Assembly (NCBI GenBank): GCA_037349315.1
Contig: JBAIAC010000033.1
Coordinates: 22,958,001-23,022,000, forward strand
Direction: 5' to 3'
Length of the DNA: 64,000 nucleotides
From: Chelydra serpentina
Taxonomy: Eukaryota; Chordata; Testudines; Chelydridae
Below are positions 1 through 12,161 of this stretch, piece by piece. The notes under the pieces were generated by a model. It made no database searches and had not been told where the DNA came from. It was given only the letters and a program-made list of their open reading frames with translations. Position numbers and translations under genes: made by a program. Within the stretch, counting starts at the first letter, position 1. Every line of letters starts with the position of its first letter.

Positions 1-727
1 ATGGCTTCTAAATGGAGATTCGATCTAGACTGCCAAAGTTGGCATGAGACAGACTATTGTAAGCAGAGATTCAGTGGAAGGATTGATTTCATTTCAGTGT
101 TGCTGTTGCTTATTGCTGAATTCCTGCTACATTATTGGACAGTTTTACAAATGTTTCATTACTGTAGGCTTAAAAGAAAAACTAGGGCTGTCAAGCGATT
201 AAAAAAAGTAAGCATGATTAATTGTGCGATTAATCGTGCTGTTAAACAATAATAGACTACCACTTATTTAAATATTTTTGGATCTTTTCTACATTTTCAA
301 ATATATTGATTTCAATTATAACACAGAATACAGAGTGTACAGTGCTCACTTTATATTTATTTTTATTACAAATATTTGCACTGTGAACAAACCGTTTTTC
401 ATTTCACCTAAGACAAGTACTGTAGTGCAATCTCTTTATCATGAAAGTTGAATTTACAAATGTAGAATTATGTACAAAATAACCCTGCATTCAGAAATAA
501 AACAATGTAAAACTTTAGAGCCTACAAGTCCAATCAGTCCTACTACTTCTTCAGTCAATCGCTCAGACAAACAAGTTTGTTTACATTTGCAGAAGATAAT
601 GCTGCCCACTACTGGTTTACATTGCCAGCTGAAAGTGAGAACAGACATTCACATGGCACTGTTGTAGCCGGTGTCGCAAGATATTTACATGCCAGATGTG
701 CTAAAGCTTCATATGTCCCTTCATGCT

Positions 728-1171
728 TCAGCCACCATTCCAGAGGACATGTGTCCATGCTGATGATGGGTTCTGCTCGATAACTAGCCAGAGCAGATCA
801 ACGCATGTTTCATCATCTGAGTCAGATGTCACCAGCAGAAGGTTAATTTTCTTTTTTAGTGGTTTGGATTCTGTAGTTTCCACACCAGAGTGCTCTTTTA
901 AGATTTCTGAAAACATGCTCCACACCTCATCCCTCTCAGATTTTGGAAGGTACTTCAGATTCTTAAATCTTGGGTCAAGTGCTATAGCGATCTTTAGAAA
1001 TTTCACATTGATATCTTCTTTGCATTCTGTCAGATTTGCAGTGAAAGTGTTTTTAAAATGAACAACATGTGCTGGGTCATCATTCAAGACTGCTATAACC
1101 CGAAATATGTCACAGAATGCAGGTAAAACAAAGCAGGACACATACAATTCTGCCCCAAAGAATTCAGTCAC
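728..1171 (-). pseudogene. hAT transposase C-terminal fragment (central segment, copy 1)
   Basis: A 147-codon minus-strand open stretch inside the palindromic hAT element. It carries the hAT landmark ALDPRFKNLKYL near the middle, followed by an acidic SDSDDE stretch that leads into the hATC dimerisation region. Downstream on the minus strand, the hATC region itself (LAHLACKYLATPATTVP type, about 600-760) is in another frame and interrupted by stops. No BED zinc finger and none of the N-terminal catalytic region is present. The fragment is therefore dead as an enzyme. The family call rests on the motifs; the exact hAT lineage (Ac, Charlie or ZBED-like) cannot be fixed by eye. Confidence 0.8.
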
Positions 1172-1213
1172 AAATTTAATTAACGCATTCTTTTTTTAAC
1201 GAACGTCTTCAGC

Positions 1214-1432
1214 ATGGAGGCATGTCCTCTGGAACGATGGCCAAAGCATAAAAAGGCAAATGAATCTTTAGCGCATCTGGCACGTAAATACCTTGCAATG
1301 CCAGCTACAACAGTGCCATGTGAATGCCTGTTCTCACTTTCAAGTGACATTGTAATTAAGAAGTGGACAGCATTATCTCCCGTAAATGTAAACAAACTTG
1401 TTTCTCTTAGTGATTGCCTGAACAAGAAATAG
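1214..1432 (+). pseudogene. hAT dimerisation (hATC) domain fragment, right arm, copy 1
   Basis: A 72-codon plus-strand frame beginning at an ATG. It contains the hATC signature: a short W/P-rich start, then LAHLARKYLAMPATTVP, CECLFSLS and a VNKL block. In intact hAT transposases this domain mediates dimerisation. Here it is the only coding remnant in the right arm, and it lies head-to-head with the degenerate copy on the minus strand in the left arm. The frame stays open to the normal stop region. That may reflect youth or chance and does not show that the peptide is made. Confidence 0.75.
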
Positions 1433-1837
1433 GACTGAGTGGACTTGTAGGCTCTAACGTTTTACATTGTTTTGTTTTTGAGTGCAGTGATGTAACAAAA
1501 AAAACTACATTTGTAAATTGCACTTTCATGATAAAGAGATTGCACTACAGTACTTGTATGAGGTTAATTGAAAACTACTATTTCTTTTGTTTATGATTTT
1601 TACAGTGCAAATATTTGTAATAAAAATTATGAAGTGAGCATGTACACTGTATTCTGTGTTGTAATTGAAATAGATATATTTGAAAATGTAGAAAAACATC
1701 CAAAAATATTTAATAAATTTCAATTGGTATTCTCTTGTTTAACAGTGCAATTAATTGTGATTTATTTTTTTAATCACGATTAATTTTGAGTTAATCGCGT
1801 GAGTTAACTGTGATTAATCGACAGCCTTAACAAAAAC

Positions 1838-2295
1838 CCTTTTCCTTCCAACTCAATTTTGGGGAGGGGAAGTTGAAAGTAGTATTCTGTTTTTTCTGCA
1901 TAGATTTTAAAATACAGAAACATTTATCTTTCAAAATCATGCTCATTTATCTCCATGACATGATGGAGAAGTTTCAAGACCGGTAACATTCAGCATTTCA
2001 GAAGGGCCTTATGCAACAATTCTTCTCAAGGATATACGATGATCTTTTAAATGTTCTTTCTTTTCATTAAATCTCAATTAGATGTCATTATATAATTACA
2101 GTTGTGAGTTATCATGCAGTCAAGGTTTCATCCTTTCCACTGTAGTCACCGGAGAGCGTAGATCTCTGCCATCTTATTTCATATAGGACTGATGGGCTGA
2201 TCAGTGAAGTCTTTTTACTTAAAAGACCTAACATAGTCTAGAACACACCTGTTTAAAAATGCTCCATAATACACTGAAAATATGTTTTGATCTTA
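1838..2295. other. Unassigned AT-rich interval
   Basis: No open frame, RNA gene or clear repeat boundary is visible between the hAT element and the solo LTR. The base composition is ordinary AT-rich intergenic DNA. Confidence 0.5.
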
Positions 2296-2299
2296 CTGT

Positions 2300-2700
2300 T
2301 GTTACCGAAATATTGGGTTTGCCTAGCTGAGAGCCAATAACAGCCAGACAGGGATACGGAAAGAAAATTACTTTATTTTGCAAAATAAGGGAAGTCTGTG
2401 CCAAGTGACAGGACTTTAATTAACACAGAAATTACAGGTTTTTTATACACACTTAGACAAAGCCCTGGTGTGTTAACATTTGATTGGTGCATGCTAGACC
2501 TTGAATGTTTGCTATTTGGTTAGTAAAAACTGGTATAGAAATAACTATTTTAGCTGGAAAACACTATTTCTGTGTAAGCGAAGGACAACTGTAAAAATGC
2601 AAGGTTTTGCGTAGGCGAGGCGTTTACTTTCACCTAGTGGCCTCTGGTTGCCGTAGCTGCTGGCTGTTAAGGGGGTTTACCATAGCTTATGACTTTTACA
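2300..2700 (-). mobile_element. Solo LTR of an endogenous retrovirus-like element
   Basis: Read on the minus strand this 401-bp block starts TGTAAAAGTC and ends GGTAACA, the TG...CA termini of an LTR. It is flanked on both sides by CTGT (2296-2299 and 2701-2704), a 4-bp target duplication. On the minus strand a TATAAAAA box (about 2449-2456) is followed about 80 bp later by AATAAAG (2371-2377). That order fits a U3 promoter followed by the R-region polyadenylation signal. No internal viral sequence is next to it, so this is a recombined solo LTR. The 4-bp duplication would fit gammaretrovirus-like integrases, but that assignment is inference. Confidence 0.72.
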
Positions 2701-2704
2701 CTGT

Positions 2705-5189
2705 CATACAGGTAATCTTCTACAGCTTTTGCAAACTTCTTTCTAAGTTTCATAAATGCTAGCTGGTAATGAGACTGCTACCCAGTTATGTTGGACAGGA
2801 CACTGGTAATGAGACTGTTACTCAAGACCCATTGACCTTACTCTGAAGGTTGAACAGGTCACAAAGTATAATTCCCAATCATTCAAGTGTTTCTTTGTCA
2901 GATTTGTTACTAATAGCCCAGCAACTACGTGACCATGAGTCTGATTATCAGGAATGGTTAAAACTTTAATTCCCTTATATTAATCTTTTTGATGTATGAC
3001 ATGAGCAACACTGGCAAATATTGCCAGTAGCTGTCAGATTACATATGCACTATGAATGTCGTCCGTTTAAGTGCAGGATTGCATCTCTCTGAAGATCTTA
3101 GCATCATGTATTCCAATTCAATTTATTTTTATATCTCATCTTTCACACACTGTTTCTGAAATGCTCAACAGTGAGAGATCGAATAATGAGATAATGCTTT
3201 ACAGAATTGTGGAAAGTGACTTGCATACAGATAGCAAGGCAAAATGAGAAAGGCAGAGATGGACTTGAGCAAAAGAAGACAGAACTGTAACTGAAAAGCA
3301 GCAGGAATACAAGTATGCATTCTTGCAAACTAATTACATAATTATGCAAGAAAGAAGAGAAAATGTGAGAATGGTATATTGGTTTATCATCAATCATGGG
3401 CTAAATCAAAGAATATTGTTAAAGGTGGGCTTCAAAGAGAGAGCGGCTGAGTAAGTGGCTTGAAGGAATGGGGAAATAAAAGAAGGTACACAAGGTGATG
3501 GGAGCGGGTAAAGGGAATTTCAATAGCCAAGTTGAAAAGTGATAGAAGCATGAATAAGAATTTCTGCAATGTTCTGGAAACAGTGGCAAGCCGACTTTCA
3601 GACAAAGGCGGGGAAAGGGAAATGCAGGGTTAAGGGTGCCTTAGGCGTCTGGTATCTGGAGGTGTAAAATTGAGGTCTTAATTGAGGAGAGTGACAACAG
3701 AATTGAAGAGATGGGGCAGAGAACTTTTCACCCCCAAAAAAACAAAAAACCTTCAGTCTTTGAACCAGTCTTTAGCAAAACCAATATTCTGTACCCAGGT
3801 GCCAACAGAGTCAAGACAGTGAAATATACAGGGGATCAAGAGATAAGATAGTGAGTCAGAGAACTTCATAAAACTGCAGTTTTATTAACTGCATAAAAGT
3901 AACAAGTGAGGTTGCAACTACAGTAATAGTGAGATGATGTCCTAGAGGAAGAAGATAGAAGGAGAAGAAAATAAAGCCAAATAAAGTCAAGGCGGGCCCA
4001 GAGTCTTAAGCAGTGAGGAGCAGAGAAGATATAAACCCTGAAAGGTATAAAAAAGACTTAAGCTGGGAGAGGAGATCATCAAAGAAGCTGTCTCCTTGGT
4101 TGCAGTGTTCAGGAAGGACAGAATAAATAATCAGTATTGTCATACGGATAAATTAGCCGAAGAGAGAATGATCCAAGCCCAGTGAAAAGAGCAGGTCCTT
4201 GATCACCTGAAAAAGAGCAGAAATATGAAAGAGTCAAAAGCTCATGTGAGAGAAGTCAGAGAGGTTGAGCTAGGAGAGAGAGTCAGAAAGCTGGAGAGGC
4301 CACCTTCCCTAGAGCATACCAAGGAATAATCATTGAGAGAGGAGATAGTGAGTAGCAAGCAAAGAAGGGTGTTTTCAGGTGGTTGTGATTTTTCTCCTCA
4401 TCACATGGAGCTGACTAGGGCAGTAATGTAAGAAACGAAGTTAGGGAAGTAGGAAATGACCTGTGAGATTGAGGAGGGGAGTTTAATGAGAAGGTCAGAC
4501 CTGTGGTAGCAGTAAGTGGGGGAAGGAATAGGTTCAAAATGATAGTGACAATTCTTAATACCTTAAGGTGTGAAAATGAAAAAAAAATCACACTGCCCCC
4601 CAAAATCCTTAATGTGCTAAATTCATCCCTGCTGTAACTCCATTAATTTAATGAATGAATGACCCAAGGTATGTACATTTTATACTGGTGAAGTCACATC
4701 TGATTTGTCCTAAAGCAGGAAAGTAAAAGTTGTTTCTCTTCTAATGTAGCATAGTTGAATATCTGATGCATCTACTACTAGAAGACTATATCCTAATGGG
4801 TGCAACTGATAAACTAGGAAGTCTTTTTCTACCTCTAGCCATTAAGATCCATACCATCTCCCTATCCATGAAGGATAATGATGGTCCCCCTTTCACTTTG
4901 TCAGTTGACTCTCAGGTTCTGTCTACGCTAGTGTGTGGTGTGTGGTGGGTTTTTTTTTTTGGCAGAATTTTGACACCACTGCTAATACTAGAGCAACTCT
5001 GTCGGTGGCAACAATGAACAGTGAGAGACAAATGGTAGAATAGACTTCACCACTAGCATGTCATTTGGACTTGCTTGGATTTTCACAAATTCTTGCAAAA
5101 GATCTTAGTGTCTGGCAGAACAGAACAATGCTCTGTAAAGGTTTTGTGATTTGACGCTCTTGCATTAAAATGCTCTGTCATAGTTTCAG
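2705..5189. other. Intergenic stretch, purine-rich in its second half
   Basis: No gene is recognised. From about 3420 to 4560 the plus strand is rich in A and G (many AGAGAGGAG and GAAGAAG runs) with no tandem period. A T-run lies at about 4950. The short open frames here lack any domain signature. Confidence 0.45.
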
Positions 5190-6200
5190 AGTAACTGCCT
5201 CTGTATTTCCCTCTCTGTGGTCCCTCAAGGGCATGCACTTAAAGACTTCCAGCTCCTAGCTGTCACCCCTCCTGGATGGAGACTCGCGTCTCACTCCCTC
5301 TTAACTAAGGTTCTTAAGGCTGCACAGCTCTCTGATCTACACTGTGATAGCCCCAGCAAGCCAGACTGTTGAAGGCTATATCTACACTTATAGCAGTGTG
5401 TAGTGTACGTACACTGCATGCCCCCGTAGCATGGGTATAAATACCAGTCTAGATGGTGAGACATTGCTTAGGTGAGTAGAATAAAGATAGCCCAGAAGCT
5501 TAGAGTATATACCCTACACAGCTCTCTCTCCCAGAGCCTTTCCCTGCCGCAATGAAAGACCCTGGTAGTGGGAATGCAGCAGGGAAAGGCTCTGGCAGTA
5601 GGTGCTGTGTGTAACTATGCACTGCAGTGTAGATGCAGCCAGTTTTTCACTGTGAGAAGTAGCTCAACATAGCCTACATGCCACTGCCTGTATAGATGAG
5701 GTGTAAAAGGCTGTGCCTGTGCTTTGTTTTCTGTCTCTGGGCTATGACCAGTATAATGCTATTAGTTAAGTTACCACACAGCTCCTTCTAAGCAAGCACA
5801 TTTATTCTTCAGGTGAAAGTACTGCAAAGAAACATGTAAAAACAATAAAATAGCCTACACGTGCTAAAAAGCTTTCCGAAGTTTACCCCCAACTTCCACA
5901 TACGGGTTTGGTCGGTGTCAGTCCTTCAAACCCCACAACTGGGTTTTTCCTGTGGTTACAAGTTGATATCAGGCTTTAGATCAGGAACCAGAATGAGGGC
6001 TCTGAGTCAGTTTAAGCTCGAGCTATTTATCCAAAAGTCCTTTTTTTGTCTGTTAATATCTGGAAAATGCACTTTGAATGAGAATATGGTGAGCCTCCCG
6101 AGGAGGTGGTACCTCTCTGGAGGTGTCATAACCTGAGTAATTTGCCTTAATCATCCCCTAGTGTTTTTTACTTCCTGGAGGAGCTATGGTAATTATTTAT
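5190..6200. repeat. Probable old interspersed repeat (LTR-like), interrupted
   Basis: The flanking blocks 5190-5370 and 5715-6200 resemble, from memory, one widespread turtle repeat read across an interruption. I cannot define its termini or target duplication. Read on the minus strand an AATAAATG motif (about 5800) fits an LTR in that orientation. The interruption is the inverted-repeat element at 5376-5640. Low confidence: a repeat-library search is needed to confirm the unit. Confidence 0.35.
5376..5640. mobile_element. MITE-like inverted-repeat element
   Basis: The left end GGCTATATCTACACT and the right end AGTGTAGATGCAGCC are imperfect inverted repeats of the GTCTACAC-type termini that recur in this window. 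The interior also pairs loosely (CAGAGCCTTTCCCTGC near 5536 against GCAGGGAAAGGCTCTG near 5580). No convincing target duplication is visible. Confidence 0.5.
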
Positions 6201-6215
6201 TGTTTAACTTTTTAT

Positions 6216-6910
6216 GAATGACCTTGGCACAAAAAGCCGGAGTGGGCTAGCGAAATTTGCTGACCCAAAGTTGGGAGGCATTGTCGATACAGAGGAGGAT
6301 CAGAATATTACATAGGAAGATGTGAGTGACCTTGAAGACAAGAGTGACATGAATGAGATAAAATTCAATAGTACAAAGTGTACAGCTATGCACTTAGGGT
6401 TTAATAATTACAATTTCTTCAACAATCTGAGGGCTCCTCAGTTGGAAGTAACAGAGGTGATGAGTAACCTGGGTATGTGGGTTGATCACAAGATTACTTT
6501 GAGCTGCCAATGTTATGCATTTGTGAAAATGGCAAATGTGATCCTAGGGTGTATTAGACAAGGCATTTCCAATATAGATAGAGCAGTATTAATGCCATTG
6601 TACAAGGCACTGATAAAACCTCATTTGCAATACTGTCTACTGTTCTGGTCACCCATGTTCAAAAAAGATGAATTCAAATGGGAACAGGTGCAGAGAAGAG
6701 CTACTAGGATGATCAGGGGAATGGAGGGCTTGTCTTATGAGAGGAGACTGGAAGAGCTTTTCTTGTTTAGTCTAGCAAAAGGAAGACTGAGGCAGATATG
6801 ATTGCTTTCTATAAATACATGAGGGGAGTAAATACCAGGTAGGACAAAGAGCTATTTAAGCTACAGAACAATATTGGCACAAGAACAAATGGATATGAAC
6901 TGACCCAGAA
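6216..6910 (+). pseudogene. CR1 LINE ORF2 C-terminal remnant
   Basis: The translation of 6322-6801 matches the end of the CR1 reverse transcriptase ORF: an HLGFNN block, LGMWVDHKI, then LMPLYKALIKPHLQYC, QRRATRMIRGMEGLSYERRLEELFLF and a run-out after GRLRQ. The FADD catalytic region upstream (about 6216-6300) is present only as decayed sequence (SGLAKFADP-like). The coding frame breaks at about 6801 and homology fades by about 6910, so the copy is old. 5' truncation is usual for LINE copies. Confidence 0.85.
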
Positions 6911-9554
6911 TTAGGACCTTTTAAGAATGTCAAGTTGGATACCCAAAATGTGAAGCAACCAGAATCACTTGTGGCTTCTGAATATTTGGGCTTGAATGTA
7001 CTTTAACTGTCTTTAATTGGATGCATATTTTGTCCTTTTTGGAGGGTTGGGGGGAAAGATTGTCTAGTTTTGCTCTTCATTTCCTTCTCCTATTTGTTCT
7101 GTTTCTCTCAGCTGGAAACAAACCCAGCACCACATGACCAGAAAGGTCTCTATGGACTACCACCAAAGCTCTGTAAAATGTAGTTTTGGGACCTCTGCAC
7201 TTGTCTAATCAAATTGTTAGAAAACACAAGACATGCGGGTAATTAACATATGTTACCTCACTAATTGACCAACACTCCATCAAAAGAATGAACTCCTCAT
7301 CAGTAGTTTTCAAAGACAGTGGTAGTGATTCCATGCAGATGATAGTTTGAGGTTCTTCAGCGATGGTGTGCCATGAGATTTATTCAGCTGTTGATTTTGG
7401 ATAAAAAGCAGATGTCAAATAATGCAATTTCATGTAATCTCTGTTCAAAAGCTATACAGAAAAGATGCAGTAATTCACAGTAAGTGCACCAGTAGGAGAG
7501 GAAAATCAGTCAAGTTATAATACATGGACCTCTCAGGCCTGGGTGTCTGTGCAAGCAAAGGAAGAATATAGAAATCCCATTTTAAAAAATGGGTATATGT
7601 TGCTTTGTCCTGTTATCTGTTCAGAGTCGGGTTTCAAGAGTGTCTTTATGTAGTTCTGGCAAGATGTGTAACATGTTCACCATACTTTGCCTTTACTACA
7701 CATTCTAAAACATGCACGTGTATTTTGAATACACACTTTAACGTTGAGAATAAAATGTTACAGTATCTAATTACAGCAAAAGGCATTATATTCCTAACAT
7801 GCCTTCATATAAATTAAATAGGTGGAAATCTTTATATGCCACAGTTGTATTTTTTCATGAATGCATCTGAGTTTGATGTAGCACTGTAGTATAATTAGAA
7901 AGATAACTGGAAATGCTAATATATTACCTAGTCATAAAAAATCAAACTATTAGTATTGTTGCACTAAAAAACACAATGACCCTCAACATATAAAACTTGA
8001 CATGAATTATTATTGTTTACACAGACCTCCCACCAGTCTGTTAAGTGCAATGTGCCACTCCGTTTATAGTCAAGCTGCTTGAGACAAATTGTTCTTTTAT
8101 GTACACAACTGTGCTATAATGCAGATTATGGAAGTAACAGTGCATAAATAAGCCCCACTTTCTGCTTCTCTTCATAATGTCATCTACTTTCTGAAAGTAG
8201 AGACTGCTTTTGAAATGCTAAACCTGTAATTTATCTGTGAATCCTGGATCTTTCCTTTATCCTTTTATCAAATGGCTTCGCCACAGCTACAGTAACAGTG
8301 CACCTGATCAGAAAGATTTTATCACCCTAAAACTACTCTAAATGGTTGAGCTAAGTTGGACTCTTGCTCTATGGCTAATTAATAAAATGTGAACTTAGCA
8401 CACTCGCTAATATTGATTTCCCTGGAAAAGACTCTGTTGCTATTAGATAATGATGGTGCATATGGACAATGGATGACTTAAAAGACCCCCTTAGCTCTTT
8501 GATCTTCACACTGTACTTTCAATAAATTCTTCAAATATATCTGTAGATTCCCTATCTGATCAATTGTGCTATGTCTGTATTATGTCTGACTCTCTTCAAT
8601 TTTGAAAAGTAGGTTGACTTTCTCTTGATGTCTCACTGAGATAATATAGGTCAACTTGTGTGACTTAGGGGTGAGAAGCTCGGTTCAAAAAAGCAGTGAT
8701 ATAGCCTGTGATAGTCAAAATCAAAAAGATTCCTTATGTAACTTGAAATAATAAAGTCATGCTTTAATGATCTAAGAAGCACTGCAAATGAGCTCTTCTG
8801 AAAAGGGGGTTAGAATGTGCCTTAGCCATCCACCATGGCACAAGAAGTCCTAGCCTTTCTGCACCCTGGTACCACTCATTCAGAATCCTGTGGAGGAAGA
8901 ATACTGTGTATCACTGTTAACTTTCCATGAGCATGAGTCATAAGTGGCAGCCAGGGCCATGTAATAAAAATCCCCACTGTAAGCAAAAAATCATGTTTGT
9001 ATGGTTTCTTGGGAATGCAAAATATTTTTGCAGCTTTGCTTCATATTTTGGGCTTGCTTTTGTGAAGAAAATAAAATGCACATTTCCCCAGGTGTAAATT
9101 GACATTGTATTGCCCAGAATTTGTCTTTCTACAAAAATAGTGGCCTTTCACAATGAGTCAAATTCACAACTAGCTGTGGAAATCTGAGTTTTTACATGTG
9201 AATAAACATGAATTGAGTGGTAATTTCACAGAGCTCAAGTGTAGGCCCAGCCTCTCCATCTGAATCACCATCATTTCAACTGCTAACTTCTACTCCTTCC
9301 CCATTCTTACTTCTTAATTCTAATGAGTGCTGTCACCAGATCTCCATGCATTGTAACCATCTTCTAGATAACTTCCACCCCCTCCAACATATAAAATACT
9401 TCCTCTAGCCTATGAGGACAGGAAGGCACTACCAGTTCACACTTCCTCACTTGAGGGGGGTGGGAAAATCCCTCATGCCCTCCCCTAACTGCTGCAATTA
9501 ACTCAAACCAAAGCCAATGCAATTGCTAACAAGTATGTAAAACATTCTTGTACT
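6911..9554. other. AT-rich intergenic interval
   Basis: No gene or clear repeat is recognised across this 2.6 kb. Short open frames such as 7605-7817 carry no motif. Scattered AATAAA motifs have no coding context. Confidence 0.45.
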
Positions 9555-10167
9555 TTGTGGCGTAAAATGATGTTTATTTCAGACTATCCAAGTAATTTAT
9601 TCATAGTGTTAGACAAAATCAATCCAGCCCACATTAAATGGATTAAAAACTGGTTAACTAATAAATCCCAAAAAGTAAATGGGGAATTGCCATCCGATGG
9701 GGGTGGTTCTTGTGGGTTCTTTCAGGGATCTGTTCTTGGCCCAGTGCTATTCAGTATCTTTATAAATTATCTGGAAGAAAATATAAAATCATTATTGGTA
9801 AAGTTTGCAATTGACACAAAAATTGTGAAGTGGAAAATAATGATGGGGATCAGGGAAGCTAAACAGACTAATCTACGTTGTTTGAGAAAGTGGGCTCATT
9901 TGAACTGTGTGTTTTTAACACAGCCAAATGCGAGTTCATACATTTAGGAATAAAGAATGTACGTCACACTTGTGAGATGGGGGCTGTATCATGGAAAGCA
10001 GCAACTCTCTGGAAAGAACTTAAGGGAAATCATGGTTGTTAACCCATTGAATACGAGTCCCTAGTCCGATACTGTAGTTGAGGTTCAGCGCAATCCTGGG
10101 CTATATAAGCAGGGGAAATGAAATAGGCGTAAGGAGGCGGTACTTGTGATGCTTCCTGGGGGCACTG
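9555..10167 (+). pseudogene. CR1 LINE reverse transcriptase remnant, 5' piece
   Basis: The 9555-9947 frame carries the CR1 RT core. FQGSVLGPVLFSIFIN corresponds to the conserved GVPQGSVLGPLLF motif. The catalytic FADD box is altered to FAID (about 9805), which would abolish polymerase activity. Sequence after the frame break still follows the CR1 order (ESSNSLE-like, then AILGYISRG-like), up to about 10167. There a Penelope-like segment interrupts it, and the CR1 3' part resumes near 10855. About 330 bp of expected CR1 sequence is missing at the interruption. Confidence 0.8.
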
Positions 10168-10854
10168 AGGGGCACCGTAAGGACTGTCCGGTTTGACCGA
10201 TGTACATAGCAGAGGGGCATTGCTGGCATATTATGGCATATATTACATTGGTGGATGTGCAGGTGAATGAACCGGTGATGGTGTGGCTGATCTGGTTAGG
10301 TCCTGTGATGGTGTTCCTGGTGTAGATATGTGGGCAAAGTTGGCATCAAGGTTTGTTGCATGGATATAAGGAACAGATATAAGGAATGGCAATATACAAA
10401 GGCCTGTAGGAGAACACTTCAACCTCCCTGGACACACAATTGCAGACCTAAAGGTAGCCATCCTGCAGCAAAAAAACTTCAGGACCAGACTCCAAAGAGA
10501 AACTGTAGAGCTTCAGTTCATTTGCAAATTTGACACCATCAGCTCAGGACTAAACAAAGACTATGAATGGCTAGCCAACTACAAAAGCAGTTTCTCCTCC
10601 CTTGGTGTTCACACCTCAACTGCTAGAAGAGGGCCTCACCCTCCCTGATTAAGCTTACCTCGTTATCTCTAGCCTGAATCTTCCCTGCACATTTATATCT
10701 GCCTCTGGACATTTCCACTGCTTGCATCCGAAGAAGTGGGTATTCACCCACGAAAGCTTATGCTCCAATACCTCTGTTAGTCTATAAGGTGCCACAGGAC
10801 CCTTTGTCGCTTCTACAGATCCAGACTAACACGGCTACCCCTCTGATGCTTTAA
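10168..10854. mobile_element. Rearranged Penelope-like element, truncated copy
   Basis: The left part (about 10168-10365) encodes, on the minus strand, the GIY-YIG endonuclease region. It corresponds to 54735-54945 of the second copy, whose translation has NVIYAIICQQC and YIGQTGQ. From about 10395 the strand switches: the plus strand carries the C-terminal tail after the endonuclease (HTIADLK, then a TRLQRETVELQFIC-like block, then the NKDYEWLANYKSSFS region). The 3' end follows, finishing in AGACTAACACGGCTACC. The switch point AGGAACAGATATAAGGAATG is shared with 54325-55189. The copy sits inside a CR1. Confidence 0.75.
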
Positions 10855-11172
10855 TCTAACAGAAAGTGAGATACCATGGTTGGAAGCTGAAGTTAGACAC
10901 ATTCAGACTAGAACAAGGCATGCATTTTTAACAGTGAGGGTAAATTAACTATTGAAACAGCTTATCTAGGGATGTGATGGATTCTCCATCAGTTAAAGTC
11001 TTTTGATTTTAAGGGGGAAAAAACTGGGTATTTTTCTAGAAGATGTTCTAACTCTTACAGAAGTTATGGGCACGATGCAGACATTATTGGATGAGGATCT
11101 TTGGCCTGTGTTTTGCAGGAAGTCAGACTAGCTGATCATCATTGTCCCTTCTAACCTTAAAATCTATGAATT
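10855..11172 (+). repeat. CR1 LINE 3' end (continuation after insertion)
   Basis: It resumes the CR1 begun at 9555 with the TGGAAGCTGAAGTTAGAC block and the GATTCTCCATCA segment. It finishes with the typical tail GTCAGACTAGCTGATC...CCCTTCTAACC and AATCTATGAAT. It is diverged and non-coding. Confidence 0.8.
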
Positions 11173-12153
11173 TAGAAATAAACATGTTTCATAAACTTGA
11201 AGTGGTCTGGTGATTTTCTGTGTCTGATTTATGTTTAAGAATGAATATATGTAGAAGAGGCTTTCAAATGTGTAAGTAGCTCAAAATTCTGTCATCACCT
11301 TTTTTGCAAAGCTTGGAGCTGAGGCTGAAAAAAATCCAGCAGTTTCCCATCCAGCAATTTATTCTAGTGTAACCAACATCTCCCCATACTGCTCTTCTAG
11401 TTTAAAAAAACTAAACCTATCCCTGTCTTTCTGGTGCCAGTGTTGACCAATTGTATTCAGCCTTATCACATACCCCAGAAGGGGAAATAGAACCTAGTAA
11501 TGTTGAAGGTGATGCTGGCATGTTTGTTTCTTGCAGTGAAGGTTTGGCTCAGGTGCATTGATCCACAGAAATAAAATCTGATAATACACCTATGCCTGAT
11601 ACCATAGAAATAGCACCACAGTGTGATTATTTCACCCCTAAATTATGGAACAGTGATGCTGTTTTTTGCAATGTAGCCTCCTTCCTAAAAGACTCATTTC
11701 ATGGTCTAAACAACTACTCAAACTCATTGCTTCATAGGATTAAACTGGTTGAGTGAGGTGCTGATGACATATTTTATGAAATGCCATTTTGGCATCACTT
11801 TAAGAGATTTAAGTATTGGCAGAGTCCATATGTGGTAATTAAGAAGTCTATATTGTGTAACTTACATCATGTACATCATCACAAACTAATGTGTCCATGT
11901 TATGGTTACATACTTGATTGTTTTAATCCTAAAATAAATTACCTTTGGGAGAGGAGGTTCACCTTCCTCTGCAGCATGTGGGTGCATGTCGCTTGCCAGA
12001 ATTATGTGGGTATATCTCGAGCACTGGTGCACGTTGGTCCCTACTATTCTCTTCCTGTGGCACAAAATAGCCTTAGTTTCTGGTGGGTTGTTGTGCTTGC
12101 TTTGGTCTAATTTGGTTGTTGGGTTTCATGTGTGAGTGCTGGGTGATATTGGT
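11173..12153. other. Unassigned intergenic interval
   Basis: No recognisable gene. The 109-codon frame at 11781-12110 shows no domain and is treated as chance. The right edge may include a poorly preserved CR1 segment, because the element at 12162 sits in a CR1 tail. Confidence 0.4.
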
Positions 12154-12161
12154 GGCTTGTG

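Larger units (their letters stand above)
183..1829. mobile_element. Palindromic non-autonomous hAT transposon, copy 1
   Basis: The element starts TAGGGCTGTC and ends GACAGCCTTA, the inverted counterpart. It is flanked by AGAAAAAC (175-182) and ACAAAAAC (1830-1837), a 7/8 match to the 8-bp target duplication typical of hAT elements. Its layout is unusual. The left arm (183 to about 762) and right arm (about 1211 to 1829) are inverted copies of the same 3' end: the transposase C-terminal hATC region, 3' UTR and terminal repeat. Between them about 450 bp of further transposase-derived sequence reads on the minus strand. Neither half encodes a full transposase, so movement would need enzyme in trans. 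The same layout recurs at 41538-43249. Confidence 0.85.

Noticed and set aside
1..252. 83-codon frame at the start of the window
   Set aside because: It runs across the left boundary of the hAT element and has no motif.
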